Shown here: piece after piece, positions 33,631-51,385 of the stretch
Position numbering within the stretch: position 1 is the stretch's first letter
Layout of the letters: each line of letters opens with the position of its first letter
From: Callaeas wilsoni
Taxonomy: Eukaryota > Chordata > Aves > Passeriformes > Callaeidae
Assembly (NCBI GenBank): GCA_013398955.1
Contig: VWPU01011638.1
Span: 1-64,000 of the forward strand
DNA: 64,000 bases
Reading direction: 5' to 3'
Translations under genes and position numbers: made by a program
The notes under the pieces: generated by a model
Told to the model about the DNA's origin: nothing
Database searches by the model: none
The model's input: only the letters and a program-made list of their open reading frames with translations

Positions 33631-36600
33631 ACTCGAGGCCATTTCAGCATGGATTAGGAGAAAACTTCTGCTCTGTGAGCGGATTATTCTGCGTCGCTCC
33701 AGGGTTTCACGTCTTTTGGCAACACCAGGCACAGCCCACGGCACCCCACGGATTGAGAGTGTCCAGGAGGAGACTCTGCCCACCGGGGCACGGGAATTCC
33801 AGCTCCAGATCATTGGATCTGATGACTCAGTGCATCTCCCCCTCTCAGACTCTGGGGTTTTTCCTTTTCCTGGTTTTCCTGCGCGCTTGGAAGGACGAGT
33901 TCATCCCACCCAACACGAAGGCTGAAGGAGCTGATAAATCTGAGCTGTCACCTCCCAAAAAATCAGCCAGGAACTCGCAGATGGGAATTATCTTTGGATC
34001 TCTTAATTATGCAGGAGAACAGACTGATGGATTTTGATTAAGAAAGCGAAATTTTGAGCAATTAAAGTGAGGTGGAGCAACCCAGAACATTCACCAGCAT
34101 CATTGCAAATCTCTCCTCACCAGCCTTTTTTTCCCTAAGAAACCAGGTTAAACCAATTGCTCCATGGGTGCTTCCTTAGCTTCCTAAATCCAAGCTTTTT
34201 TTTGGTTTCTGTGAGGCAGCAGCTGGGGTTTGATCCATGTCACAAAGAAATGATGTAACCCTGTAGCAGTGGTTTCTCTTTTCCCATCAATATTCCCTGG
34301 AATTGTACAATTCCCAGGATCTGAGTGGTCTTGGAGGTGAGTCTTGCGAAGCCACCGTGCCTTTGCTGCACCAGATTATATCTGAAGTGCTCACTGTACA
34401 TTTTAAAGCTCAAACCTTCTCTGATTTGTAATTTTTTTGTACTTATGATGCTGTAAAATAATAAACAGAGACGTCCAGGAATGTGTTAAGCCAAGTCAAT
34501 GATCCTCGGAACAGGAGCAGACCTACAGAAATCCTTGATGGAACCCCTGTTGATCAGAATAAAACCAGATGTACTTACGCTGTCTGTAAACATATTTTAC
34601 GTCATTCCTGAGGTCATGGAATGGGCCGGAATTGGAGTTGGAGAGGAAAAAGAAGTCTCCATCAGCTGCCTGTGCCACCCTCTGGGTTGAAACATCGCCT
34701 TGAGTGCCTGGGGCTGCTGATGCTCCTTCCCCCAGTTCAGAGCCAGAACGCTGGCATCGGATAACGCTGATATTCCAGAGCCAGGACGCTGCGCCTTTGG
34801 AGATGCGCATTTCCCTGCCCTGCTTGGCGTTTCCAGGTCCTGCAGGACTGGAATCAGCCCCAGCCTGTGATTAAAGGCACCTTGGAAAGCCCAGGGGCCA
34901 ATGAATCAGCAGCATCTGAATTCCAGCGGCAGATCGGAATTGGAGCCCTGGGCTACAGCCCCGCTCAGATGTGGGGAACAAACCCAAACACGCCAGACTG
35001 CCCCCGACCCAAGCTTTGCCATCCCAAAACTCCACCTGCAAAACTTCCCTGGTGTTCCTTGCCCGGGAGCAATGGCAGAGCTTGGTACCGGAGTTTGGTA
35101 GCCAAAATGAAGTTTTCTCAATTATTCTGAGCTAAAGAAGTGGAAACTTGGGAAAAGAAAAATGTGTAACTTCTGTGGTGGGAGCTGCAGGTGGGAGTGA
35201 GCTGGAGGATTTTTGGAAATGCCCAGCTCGTGCGGAGAGGTGGAAGAGGAGGGAACGTCAGCTGCTGCCAGGGAGGTGGGAGCAGGAGGAGAGCAAAGTC
35301 TCCGCAGCGGCGTTGGAGGGATAATGGGTTAAGGGATAGTTCTGGAAGAGCTGGAGTCCTTGTGGCAAAGGGAGAGCAGCCAAAGAGAGGAAATAAATGC
35401 AAGATAAAAAGTTGCTGCAATCAGTGGATGGAGCTGATAAGGAGCAGAGAGCACAGCTCAGCTTGAAGGCTGAGCTGAGGAGGCAGCACAGGCTGTGAGG
35501 AATTGTTTTTAGCGAGGAGCAGGGACATGGGAATCGCTTTGAAATCCATCGCCTTGTCCCCTGCTGGAATGTTCAGACCCATCACTCGCGGTGTGGGGCA
35601 TCCTCCCTGTCTCCTGCCGTCCCCAACAACACATAAAGGGCACCCTCAGGGTGAATTCCGTGTGGAATGTGCACCACCACGTAACTCAGGGGGAGGAATT
35701 GCTGTAACTCCCCAGCAGGGCACAGCCGGACACCCGGGGACACCTGGAACGCCCCGGCAGCTGCTGGGATGGGTTTGGGAGAGGTGAGGGCAGACGATGC
35801 CGGTCTGGGGAGATGTTCAGTAGCTGTGCAGCCCCATAATCCTGAGCAGGACCACTTTCCGAACCACGGATGAACTGCTGCTTGGCACGGGATGCTCGGG
35901 AGACCCCCGGGGGAGGTAAAATCCCAGGCAGAGAACAGGCCCAGGCACTGCAGGGCGCTCCCAGCACATCCTGTAGGAAGCAGACTCAGCTCAGCTCTCC
36001 AAAAGGCCCAGAAGGCAGCGGTGGGAGCGGGTGGTTCAAACCCTATTTCAACCTGCTCCACCCCGGGATCTGATTTCCAAACACCCTCGTGCCAGCCTCA
36101 GGCACTGGAGCAGGCTCTGGCTGCCTTTTAAATCATTTCCCCCAATGGGAAGAGCTCCTTCCTCGTGCTCTTTTCCCTCCCTGCAAGCCCTGCTGACCCT
36201 TCACCCCCAGTCACGAAAATGCTGCCAAAAATCCTCAGAACAGCCCCTGGATCTGGAGATTTTCCAAGAAAGTTTTTGACTGTGTCACAAATCCCAAGAG
36301 ACAGTCACGTGGCCATTGCCAGCATCTCCCTTCGGTTTTATCTGGAATTTAGTGGGTTTTTTCCCTTGCTGCCTGTTCTCTCCTCCTCCACAGTCCTGTT
36401 TTCCCGTCCAGGCAGCATCTCCTCTCTGCTCACAGGTAGGTTCATGATCCACCAGAATCCAGGGATTGACCAGGATGCCTCCAGGAAGGAGACTTGGGAG
36501 CTGGAAGCATCAGCAAGGCCCTGGCAAACAGCAGGACAATTCCCCAAGCAAGAACCGAGGAAACCCCTGTCTCCAGAAGTTGAAGCTCAGGTGAGTTTTA

Positions 36601-36639
36601 GAAGTCACTGGATATTCACAGAAGAATCCCGAGCTGATT

Positions 36640-36765
36640 TTATAGGACCGTGGCAGAATTTGGGATGCAAGGGACGCCAGGAGACCTCTGGTCCAACCTC
36701 CTGCTATAAACGGGGTCAGATCTGGGATCATCCCAGGCTGCTGAGGGCTTTAGGGTCTGCAAATC
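36640..36765 (-). mobile_element. Old CR1-like remnant
   Basis: TTTGGGATGCAAGGGACGCC, AGGAGACCTCTGGTCCAACC and CATCCCAGGCTGCTGAGGG recall a diverged reverse CR1 subtype. Confidence 0.5.
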
Positions 36766-36814
36766 CTCCCACGGGGGAGAGGACACAACTGCTGTGGGGG
36801 GGACACGGTGACAC

Positions 36815-37060
36815 TTAGGGAATCATGGAAAATCCTGGGTTGGAAGGGACCCACCAGGATCACCAAACCCAGCCCCTGGCCCTGCCAGACACCCCAACGA
36901 TCCCACCCTGCCCATCCCTGGGAGCGCTGGCCGAGCGCTCCTGGAGCTCTGGCAGCTTTGGGAATGACACCATTCCCTGGGGAGCCTGGGCAGTGCCGGA
37001 CCCTTCGGGGGAAGGACCTTTTCCCGATATCCAGCCTCCCGCTTGGCTGCGCTGGGATTG
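36815..37060 (-). mobile_element. CR1 LINE fragment
   Basis: Reverse CR1: AATCATGGAAAATCCTGGGT, TGGAAGGGACCCACCAGGAT, CACCATTCCCTGGGGAGCC, GAAGGACCTTTTCCCGATAT. Confidence 0.85.
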
Positions 37061-37309
37061 CTTTCAGGGACCCCCAGAGCCCCTCTTTCCCCGCAGCCTC
37101 TTCCCCCCTGCCCTTCAAACACCCCGTTCCCCTCCCCTGCTCCCTCCCACCATCCCCATCCCCCCTCTCCGTGCACTCCCCGGGAACCCGCGGGTCTCCA
37201 GGAGGGATTTTCCGCCTTTTGCCGGGAAAACCCGGCCCGTTTTTCCCTCCCTCAAGCCGATGCTTTGCTACCATCTAGCGCTGAGGGGACGCAGCATCTT
37301 CAAGCCCGT

Positions 37310-37752
37310 CAGGGGGATCCCAGGATCCCTCAGGGCGGATCACAGGATCCCTCAGGGCGGATCCCGGGATCCCTCAGGGCGGATCACAGGATCCCTCAGA
37401 GCGGGCGGATCACAGAATCTCTCAGGGTGGATCACAGGATCCCTCATGGGGGAATCACAGGATCCCTCAGGGCGAATCACAGGATCCCTCAGGGCAGGCA
37501 GATCATGGGATCCCTCACGGGGGATCACAGGATCCCTCAGGGGGATCATAGGATCCATCATCGGGGAATCACAGGATCCCTCAGGGCGGATCACAGGATC
37601 CCTCACGGGGGATCACAGGATCCCTCACGGGGGATCACAGGATCCCTCACGGGGGATCACAGGATCCCTCACGGGGGATCACAGGATCCCTCACGGGGGA
37701 TCACAGGATCCCTCACGGTGGATCACAGGATCCCTCAAGGGGGATCACAGCA
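37310..37752 (+). repeat. 22-bp minisatellite, about 20 units
   Basis: Unit consensus CAGGGCGGATCACAGGATCC plus CT. The 5' units vary (CGG, GGG, GAA insertions) and the last six or so are nearly identical with CACGGGGGATCACAGG. Because 22 is not a multiple of three, each frame cycles through a 22-residue superunit with no stop, which produces a spurious 327-codon open frame. Confidence 0.97.
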
Positions 37753-37904
37753 CACGAGGGAAGAAGACTCCGGGGGAAAAATTGGATTTTAACGGGGAAA
37801 CAGGATGATCCCACCACTGGGAATTTCAGCCAGAAATTGTCCCTTTTTAGTCATCAGCTGCAAGAGCAGCCACAAGGTTGTCCTCGTACCCCAGGGGGGC
37901 TGTG

Positions 37905-38250
37905 TCCCGGCCTGGGATCCTCGGGACAGGAGGGACATGGAGCTCCTGGAGCAGGCCCGGCAATAACGAGGAGGAAGGGCCTGGAGCATCTCCGTGCCCA
38001 GGAGAGGCTGAGGGAGCTGGGGGTGCTCAGCCTCGAGAGGAGCCCCAGCCTCGAGGGGCCCTGGGTGTCCCTGTGGGCAGGGCAGGGCCCGGCTCTGCTC
38101 TGTGGGGCTCAGCAACGGCACCAGAGGAACGGGCAGGGGCAGATCCCGGGGAATTCCACCTGGGCATGAGGAAGAACGTCTGCCCTGTGCAGTGCCCGAG
38201 CCCCGGACAGAGACTGAGGACGTTCCAGACCCGTCTCCCTGTGTCATCCC
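37905..38250 (+). mobile_element. CR1 LINE, 5' part, split by a solo LTR
   Basis: Plus CR1 of a different subtype: GCATCTCCGTGCCCAGGAGA, GGCTGAGGGAGCTGGGGGTG, AGGAAGAACGTCTGCCC, ending GTGTCATCCC at the insertion point. It continues at 38888. Confidence 0.88.
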
Positions 38251-38887
38251 TGTGAGAAGGACGGTCTCACGCCGTTGTGATTTAATGATTTATTGACAAC
38301 AGAACAGCTGAGAACAAAATGGCAAAGCAGACCCGAGCACCGTGTGCATGACGCCGGGTGCTTTCCCTGCCAACGCGATGAGGGAAAACGACTGGGTGCG
38401 GAGTACCAGCCCGGATTTATAAACTGTCCTCAGCTCCCCGTCGGTCACTTTTGGATCCTCCACACAATCGGTTCCTTTTCTCCGCGGTGATTGGCTCGTT
38501 TCCTTGGAGCATCCCTGTCCGATCATTCCCGCGCGGCGGCGTCTGGTTCGTCCTGGTCTCGTCCAATCGGGATCCGAGCGATATCACTGCTCCCTGCCTG
38601 GAACATTCTAGAAAGATCCCCATCCTTCTGGGAGCAACAACACACTTAAACGCTGGGGAACATCACACAGCAGAAAGGTTAAACCTGTGGGGGGGCTGGA
38701 ACCTTTTAACTTTATAACCACCAATTAAACAGGGAACAGTAATGCTGCTTAATCGTAACTCCCCCATCTCTAACAGCCACCTCTGGACTTAATTAACACT
38801 CGGAACCATTTATAACATTAAATGTAACAAATCAACTCGTTAGTAACAACTTATTTTAAGAAACCCTCAACCGTTTATAACAATCCC
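38246..38887 (-). mobile_element. Solo LTR of an endogenous retrovirus, with target duplication
   Basis: Body 38251-38882 (632 bp) starts TGTGAGAAGG and ends TTTATAACA (TG...CA). It is flanked by ATCCC at 38246-38250 and 38883-38887, a 5-bp target duplication. Read on the minus strand it has CCAAT (complement of ATTGG near 38490), a TATA-like TTTATAAA at 38416-38423 and AATAAA (complement of 38289-38294) near its end. That order, promoter then poly(A) signal, fits U3-R-U5. No internal retroviral genes are present. The family name is not recognised. Confidence 0.75.
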
Positions 38888-38960
38888 TGTGCTCTGGGAT
38901 GGCCCTGCTTGAGCAGGGAGGTGGCACCGCTGTGGTCCCTTCCGGCCTGACCCGTCCCGG
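38883..38960 (+). mobile_element. CR1 LINE, 3' part, after the solo LTR
   Basis: Resumes with ATCCCTGTGCTCTGGGATGG, CCCTGCTTGAGCAGGGAGG and TGTGGTCCCTTCCGGCCTGA, the expected continuation of the CR1 at 37905-38250. Confidence 0.9.
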
Positions 38961-39745
38961 GATTCCGAGAATCTGTGAATCTGTGAATCTGTGAGTCTGA
39001 GATTCCATGAGTAGCCTGTGACTTCGTGATTTTATGAGTCTGTGATTTCTGTGATAATGTGACCCTGCGATTCCGTGAGTCTGTGATTCTGTAATGCCGT
39101 GATCCTCTGATTCCGTGGTTCTCTGATTGTGTAGTTCTGTGATTTTGGGAGACTGTGATTCCGCGATTCTCTGATTCCACGATTCTGGGATTCTGTGAGT
39201 CTGTGATTCTGTGATTCTCTGATTCCACGATTCTGGGATTCTGTGAGTCTGTCATTCCGTGATTCTCTGATTCCACGATTCTGGGATTCTGTGAGTCTGT
39301 CATTCCGTGATTCTCTGATTCCACGATTCTGGGATTCTGTGAGTCTGTCATTCCGTGACTCTCTGATTTCACGATTCTGGGATTCTGTGAGTCTGTCATT
39401 CCATGATTCTCTGATTCCACGAGTCTGTGACTGATTCTGTAGTTCTGTGATTCTGTGTCTGATATTCTGTGATTCCATGATTCTGTGAGTCTGTGAATCC
39501 GTGCCTCTGTGATTCCATGATTTCGTGATTCCGTGATTCCATCACTCTGGGATTCTGTGAGTCCATGATTCCATGATTTTGTGATTCTGACTCCATGGCT
39601 CTGTGACTCTCAGATTCTGTGATCCTGTGTTTCCACGATTCCATCTTTCTGTACCTCGGAGATTCTGTGACTCTCTGACACTGTGATTTAGTGTTTCTGT
39701 GATTCCCTGATTCCCTGATTCCCTAATTCCATGATTCCTCGACTG
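38960..39745 (+). repeat. Expanded CR1 octamer tail (ATTCTGTG-like)n
   Basis: About 785 bp of degenerate 8-bp units (GATTCTGT, GAGTCTGT, GATTCCGT, GATTCCAC...). At 39188-39428 they form five near-identical 48-bp higher-order units (six octamers each). CR1 elements normally end in only a few octamers. Confidence 0.93.
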
Positions 39746-39959
39746 ACCCCTTGATCCAGGTGACTCTGGATTCACCTGACGCCGCAGCCTCGACCAACAC
39801 CATCCAACCGAGCATCTCAACGGGGGACACTGCACACCGGGCCCGGCACGGGCAGGGGAACCAGGGGACCCCAAATCCCCTCCCTAAAACCCGAGGGGGT
39901 CCCCAGAGCCCCCAAAACCCGAGGGGGTCCCCAAAGCCCCCAAAACCCGGGGGGTCCCC

Positions 39960-40128
39960 CGGGTGGGGTCCCGGCGCCCCCCAGTGGCTGATGGCGGAAC
40001 TGCACCTCTCTCCTTGTGCCGCCCTCCCGTCGCTTTACGGCGCTTTCGCGACGGCGCGGGGCGGTGTCGCTTTACGGCAGCGCCGCTTTACGGCAGCGCG
40101 GTGGGATAAGGCCGCGGGATCCGCCGGG
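39960..40128 (+). promoter_or_regulatory. ELP3: ELP3 CpG-island promoter and 5' UTR
   Basis: CpG-rich, TATA-less sequence directly upstream of the ELP3 start codon. It contains three CGCTTTACGGC motifs (40031, 40068, 40084). The last two are parts of a perfect 16-bp tandem duplication, CGCTTTACGGCAGCGC, at 40068-40099. The start site is probably in this block, but no initiator can be fixed by eye. Confidence 0.65.
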
Positions 40129-47130
<7,002 letters not shown>

Positions 47131-47496
47131 GTGAGAGCCAGGATCTCCCCTCGCGGAATTAAAGTTTAAATTGTTTATTCTTTGAAAACGCTGAAGAGAA
47201 TAATTTTTTAAATTTTTTTTTTTGTTGTGAGAAGGGAGGGTTTATCTGGGTGTATTTTTAGGCACAGAATATTTATAGCCCGACTCAGAGCTCCGCAGAG
47301 CAGCAGCAGCAATGAGCAGACTCCTGGAAACGCTGGAAACGCCAAACTTTTTCCCCTGATTTTCTCGGCGTTGCAGCCAGCCCCGTGCCCCTGTCGCGCC
47401 TCGTCACCTCGATTTGGAGTTGTGACGAATCCCATTGCCACGGGATTTGTTCTTTATTCCCTGCAGCTGGGGAGGGGAGCTGCTCCTGCCTGGGAC

Positions 47497-48378
47497 GTCA
47501 GCTCCCGTAAGGAATGACTCAGCCCGGAGAGCGTCAGCGCTCCCGGCCCCTTCCAGCCCCTGCAGCACCTGGGTGCCACTCTGCTCGTTTTACAGCTCAG
47601 GGGCAGGAAATGCTGAATTTTCAGTGCTTTCTGGACAGAACTGGAGGAAAAAGGGGTTTGATGTTTGTTAAAGGAGGCGAGCATCCCTTGGATGGCTTTG
47701 GTTTGCTGCTTGTGCCGGTTTGGACATAAATCTAGGAGGAAACAACCCCAGAGGGGCGTCTCTCTCTCTCTCCTGCCTGCCAGGCAAGCAGGCCCCGGCA
47801 GCACCTCCCTCACGGGTTCGGGAAAATAATTTTTGGAGTGAAAGTGAAAAAAACGATTTATTTAACAAACAGAGTCCCCCTCTGTCACGGGGGAAAAAAG
47901 GATATTGAAACCCCCTCCCCTGTCCCTGCAGCACCTGGGTGCCACTCTGCTCGTTTTACAGCTCAGAAGCCACGGGGCTGATCAGTTCAGGGGCAGGAAA
48001 TGCTGAATTTTCAGTGCTTTCTGGACAGAACTGGAGGAAAAAGAGGTTTGATGTCTTGGAGTTGTTAAAGGAGGCGAGCATCCCTTGGATGGCTTTGGTT
48101 TGCTGCTTGTGCTGGTTTGGACATAAATCTAGGAGGAAACAACCCGAAAGGGGCNGTCAGCTCCCGTAAGGAATGACTCAGCCCGGAGAGCGTCAGCGCT
48201 CCCGGCCCCTTCCAGCCGCTTGTTTTACAGCTCAGAAGCCACGGGGCTGATCAGTTCAGGGGCAGGAAATGCTGAATTTTCAGTGCTTTCTGGACAGAAC
48301 TGGAGGAAAAAAGGGCTTTGATGTTTTGGAGTTGTTAAAGGAGGCGAGCATCCCTTGGATGGCTTTGGTTTGCTGCTT
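47497..48378 (+). repeat. Three overlapping copies of one block, with a single N
   Basis: GTCAGCTCCCGTAAGGAATG starts the block at 47497 and again at 48156, just after the N at 48155. The core (GGCAGGAAATGCTGAATTTT, GGAGGCGAGCATCCCTTGGA) occurs three times, at about 47598, 47992 and 48260. A 366-bp unit from CCTGCAGCACCTGGGTGCC (47561) restarts at 47927. At least the copy after the N looks like redundant contig overlap. Confidence 0.85.
47709..47926 (+). mobile_element. Possible LTR-type fragment (tentative)
   Basis: Begins TGTGCCGGTTTGGACATAAA and includes AACGATTTATTTAACAAACA, which recall avian LTR sequences. A second truncated copy of the beginning lies at about 48108-48154. No clear TG...CA ends or target duplication, so this is a guess. 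Confidence 0.3.
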
Positions 48379-49454
48379 TATGGTAGTGGATTTTTATTTG
48401 TGACGTTGTTGTCTCCTAGAGAAGTGATTTTAGGACTGTCATCTGCAGGAGGAGTGATGTTAGAACCAGTCCTTTTGTATCTGAAAGCTGCAGCTTAATT
48501 TGGTTTTTCCTCTGGAGGGCACCAAACGCTTCTGCCGGTTTTCTTTGCTTTTTTTTTTCCCCTCCTCTTGTCGCTCAAAGACTGAACAAAAAGTGCCCTG
48601 CTGCTCTTTCCAAGTGGATTTTATCAAGATAAAATAGCGAACGAGTTGGGCAAAGAGCTCCTGAAGGACACAGCTCCTCAGGGAACGGAGGGCGCTGGTT
48701 GCAGGTTGTCCATTCAAATTACTGCTGTGATTCAGGACGTGGGTAGTCCATGGGGTTTTTTTTCTGCTGCAGGTGTCTTAGCTAATTTTATTGGGCCTGA
48801 AGTAATTTTTCAAGTAGCCTGGCCTTTGCTCTGCAGATAATAAGGAAACTATTTCTGCCACAGCCCGTGTGACCGAGCAGTTTTAAACCCAAAGTGACTC
48901 CGTGGAGTCAGAGCAGCACAGATCGAGCAGTGTGACAGAGCCTGCCCTGGCAACGTGGGGGTTCTTCAGCAGATAAATAAAGGTTTATATTTTTAACGTA
49001 AAACTCCTGTTAAGTGCTTGGTAATTGGAGTTCTGTGGGAGTCACTCGAGTTGCGTTTCCTAAATATTGGAGAGGCGAGAAAATGGGGCTGGAGATGAAT
49101 CAGACCTTTTGGTTTTTGTGCTTCTTGGTTGTTGTACTGTGTCACTGCAGCATTGGTCGAGGTGGTCAGTGACACTTGAAATAAACAGTCGGGGTTGAGT
49201 TTATTTCTCCTTGTGGCGAGGATTCGTCTCCTTCACCACTTCCATCAGCAGAGGCTGTGAGGAATGAGGAATTCTGAGAGCCTTTTCCTTGTTCTGTGCT
49301 GTGGGCACTGCACTCAGCAGTAGCCTGGCAGCTGCCTCTCTCACCCCTTCCTTTGAACGGGATTCTGGAAGCCTTAATTCCAGTGGAAATCATTATTAAA
49401 CTTCAGATTTTGTACAGAGATTCCTTCACGTGGAACGGGACCTTCAGGCAGGAG

Positions 49455-49565
49455 AGAATCACAGAATCCTGGGGTGGTTTGGGTCGGAATGGACCTTACA
49501 GCTCATCCCATCCCACCCCCTGCCGTGGTGGAACCTTCCACTATCCCAGCTTGCTCCAAGCCCCA
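49455..49565 (-). mobile_element. CR1 LINE 3' tip
   Basis: Reverse CR1: GAATCACAGAATCCTGGGGT, TTTGGGTCGGAATGGACC, CCACTATCCCAGCTTGCTCC. Confidence 0.92.
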
Positions 49566-50759
49566 GTTTTTCCCCCTTTTATGCAGTGATTTCCCATCTT
49601 TGTGCCAAGCCCGTGCTCTGCTCCGTGTCCAGCGCCGCCGCTGCGGTGACGGCGACGCGCCGACCTGAGCCGAGCAGCACCAACGGCCCGTCAATCCGGT
49701 GTCCTCCTCCTGAGGTCGTTCTCAATTTTCTCCTTGCAATGCTTCATCTTGATCAGCCCACCGAGGCTTCTGGTCCCAGCTAATCGGATCAAAAGGCTGC
49801 GGTTCCGTGCAGTTCGGAGCAGAACGGCACAGCCAGAGCCTGCCGTGGGGGTCGGTCCCGATCCTCACCAGGGATGGGCACTGCGAGCCCGGCTGAGGAA
49901 ATTTTCCCTCCAGCCCTTGCATTTCAGCTGATATTCTGGGTTGGCTTCTGGGTTTTCTTGCAGAAAAATGCACGAAGTCATCGAGCAAAAGTGTGATTTT
50001 TGCCAAGGTAAACAGGGAAAACTTCCACTCCGTTGCAAGTGGAGGAAGGAAATTAATTCCCTGAGAAGGCGTTCCTGGTTTTTAATATTTCTGCAGTACC
50101 TCCCTTTTGGGGTAATAAACGCTTTTTTAGACCGTTCAGACAGCTCTTTGCTCGAGGTGCCTGGGTTTGCTTGAGAAATAGGTTGGCCAAGGAGCGAGTG
50201 AAGGATTGCAGAGCCAGAGGGGATCTTTGTTTTGCAGAGGGTGTGCGGGGAGACTGAGAAGTTTTAATTTTCCTCTGCTGAGAGCACCGCTTAGGAATTT
50301 CTGGGCACTTCTGGGTGCCTGTCAAGCCGGGCTGTGGACTTGGTGATAAGCTTCCCTTCTTTGGGAGCGGCTTTGCAATCATTAAGAATTTCGCAGTTGC
50401 GAAAGCATCGCTGCAGGACGGATTTTTTTCCCCTGCATCCTTCCCCGCTCCCATCAGGCCCCGAGTGTTGATTGCGGCTGCTTTTGCTCTTTCCTGAGGA
50501 CAATCAGCCTCCGGGAAGGTGTAAAATGCACATGCAAATGAGAATTTGCTGCTCCTCTCACCTGACCCGTGAGTCATGAGAGGTGTTGGGCTTATTGAGC
50601 TGCCACCGTGAGTCACCGGAGCCCGGAGCTGACTTCTAATGAGGGAAGGAGGCCCAAGGAGAGCTCGCCTGCTTTGGGAAAAGCGGGGAAATCAGGAAGG
50701 GCTCTGCACCCCTGCAGCTCCTGGGGCTGCACCAGCAGCTCTGGCTTCTCCTCCTGAGC

Positions 50760-51385
50760 AGGGCTGGGAGAGCTGGGAATGTTCACCTGGACAAGAGAAG
50801 GATCCAGGGAGAGCTCAGAGCCCCTTCCAGGGCCTAAAGGGGCTCCAGGAGAGCTGGGAATGTTCACCTGGACAAGAGAGGGATCCAGGGAGAGCTCAGA
50901 GCTCCTTCCAGGGCCTAAAGGGGCTCCAGGAGAGCTGGGAATGTTCACCTGGACAAGAGAGGGATCCAGGGAGAGCTCAGAGCTCCTTCCAGGGCCTAAA
51001 GGGGCTCCAGGAGAGCTGGGAATGTTCACCTGGACAAGAGGAGGATCCAAGGAGAGCTTAGAGCCCCTTCCAGGGCCTAAAGGGGCTCCAGGAGGCCTGG
51101 AGAGGGACTTGGGACAAGGGATGGAGGGACAGGACCCAGGGAATGGTTTCTCAGTGCCAGAGGGCGGGGACAGATGGGATATTGGGAAGGAATTCCAGGC
51201 TGTGGCCCTGGTACAGGTTTCCCAGAGAAGCTGTGGTTGCTCCTGGATCCCTGGGAGTGTCCAAGGCCAGGCTGGAGCAGCCTGGGACAGTGGAAGGTGC
51301 CTGCAGGTGGTTGGAACTGGATCATCTTGAAGGTCCCTTCCCACCCAAACCATTCCATTATTTTCACGATTTCTGTGATTTCAGT
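50760..51385 (+). mobile_element. CR1 LINE fragment with an internal 81-bp tandem array
   Basis: Plus CR1 ending CCCAAACCATTCCATTATTT and TTTCTGTGATTTC. The upstream part (GTTCACCTGGACAAGAG) is amplified four times. The body after the array is a single copy: GGACTTGGGACAAGGGATGG, GGATATTGGGAAGGAATTCC. Confidence 0.95.
50763..51090 (+). repeat. 81-bp tandem repeat, four copies
   Basis: GTTCACCTGGACAAGAG recurs at 50781, 50862, 50943 and 51024, exactly 81 bp apart. 81 nt is 27 codons, so every frame repeats in phase and stays open on both strands, explaining the 183- and 246-codon frames here. Confidence 0.97.

Larger units (their letters stand above)
30513..36639. other. Intergenic sequence with scattered CR1 tips
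   Basis: Apart from CR1 pieces at 31470-31700 and 33440-33630, I recognise no exon, RNA gene or other repeat in 30513-31469, 31701-33439 or 33631-36639. Open frames up to about 217 codons occur but have no family resemblance and no consistent splice structure. Confidence 0.5.

Noticed and set aside
36825..37808. 327-codon plus-strand frame with repeated HRIPHGG-like peptides
   Set aside because: Produced by a CR1 fragment plus the 22-bp minisatellite, whose three frames are all open.
38875..39478. 148-181-codon minus-strand frames with ESQNHRITDSQNPRIVE-like repeats
   Set aside because: Translation of the CR1 octamer tail; 48-bp units give 16-residue periodicity.
39001..39740. CRISPR-like regular short repeats
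   Set aside because: Direct octamers without unique spacers, continuous with a CR1 3' end in a vertebrate genome.
49964..50007. Exon-like segment with strong acceptor (TTTTCTTGCAG) and donor (CAAG|GTAAAC) in ELP3 intron 7
   Set aside because: The 44-nt segment would shift the ELP3 frame and its peptide (KMHEVIEQKCDF) is not in ELP3. Could be a poison exon, but nothing else supports it.
50613..51353. 246-codon minus-strand frame with 27-residue repeats
   Set aside because: Explained by the 81-bp array inside CR1.
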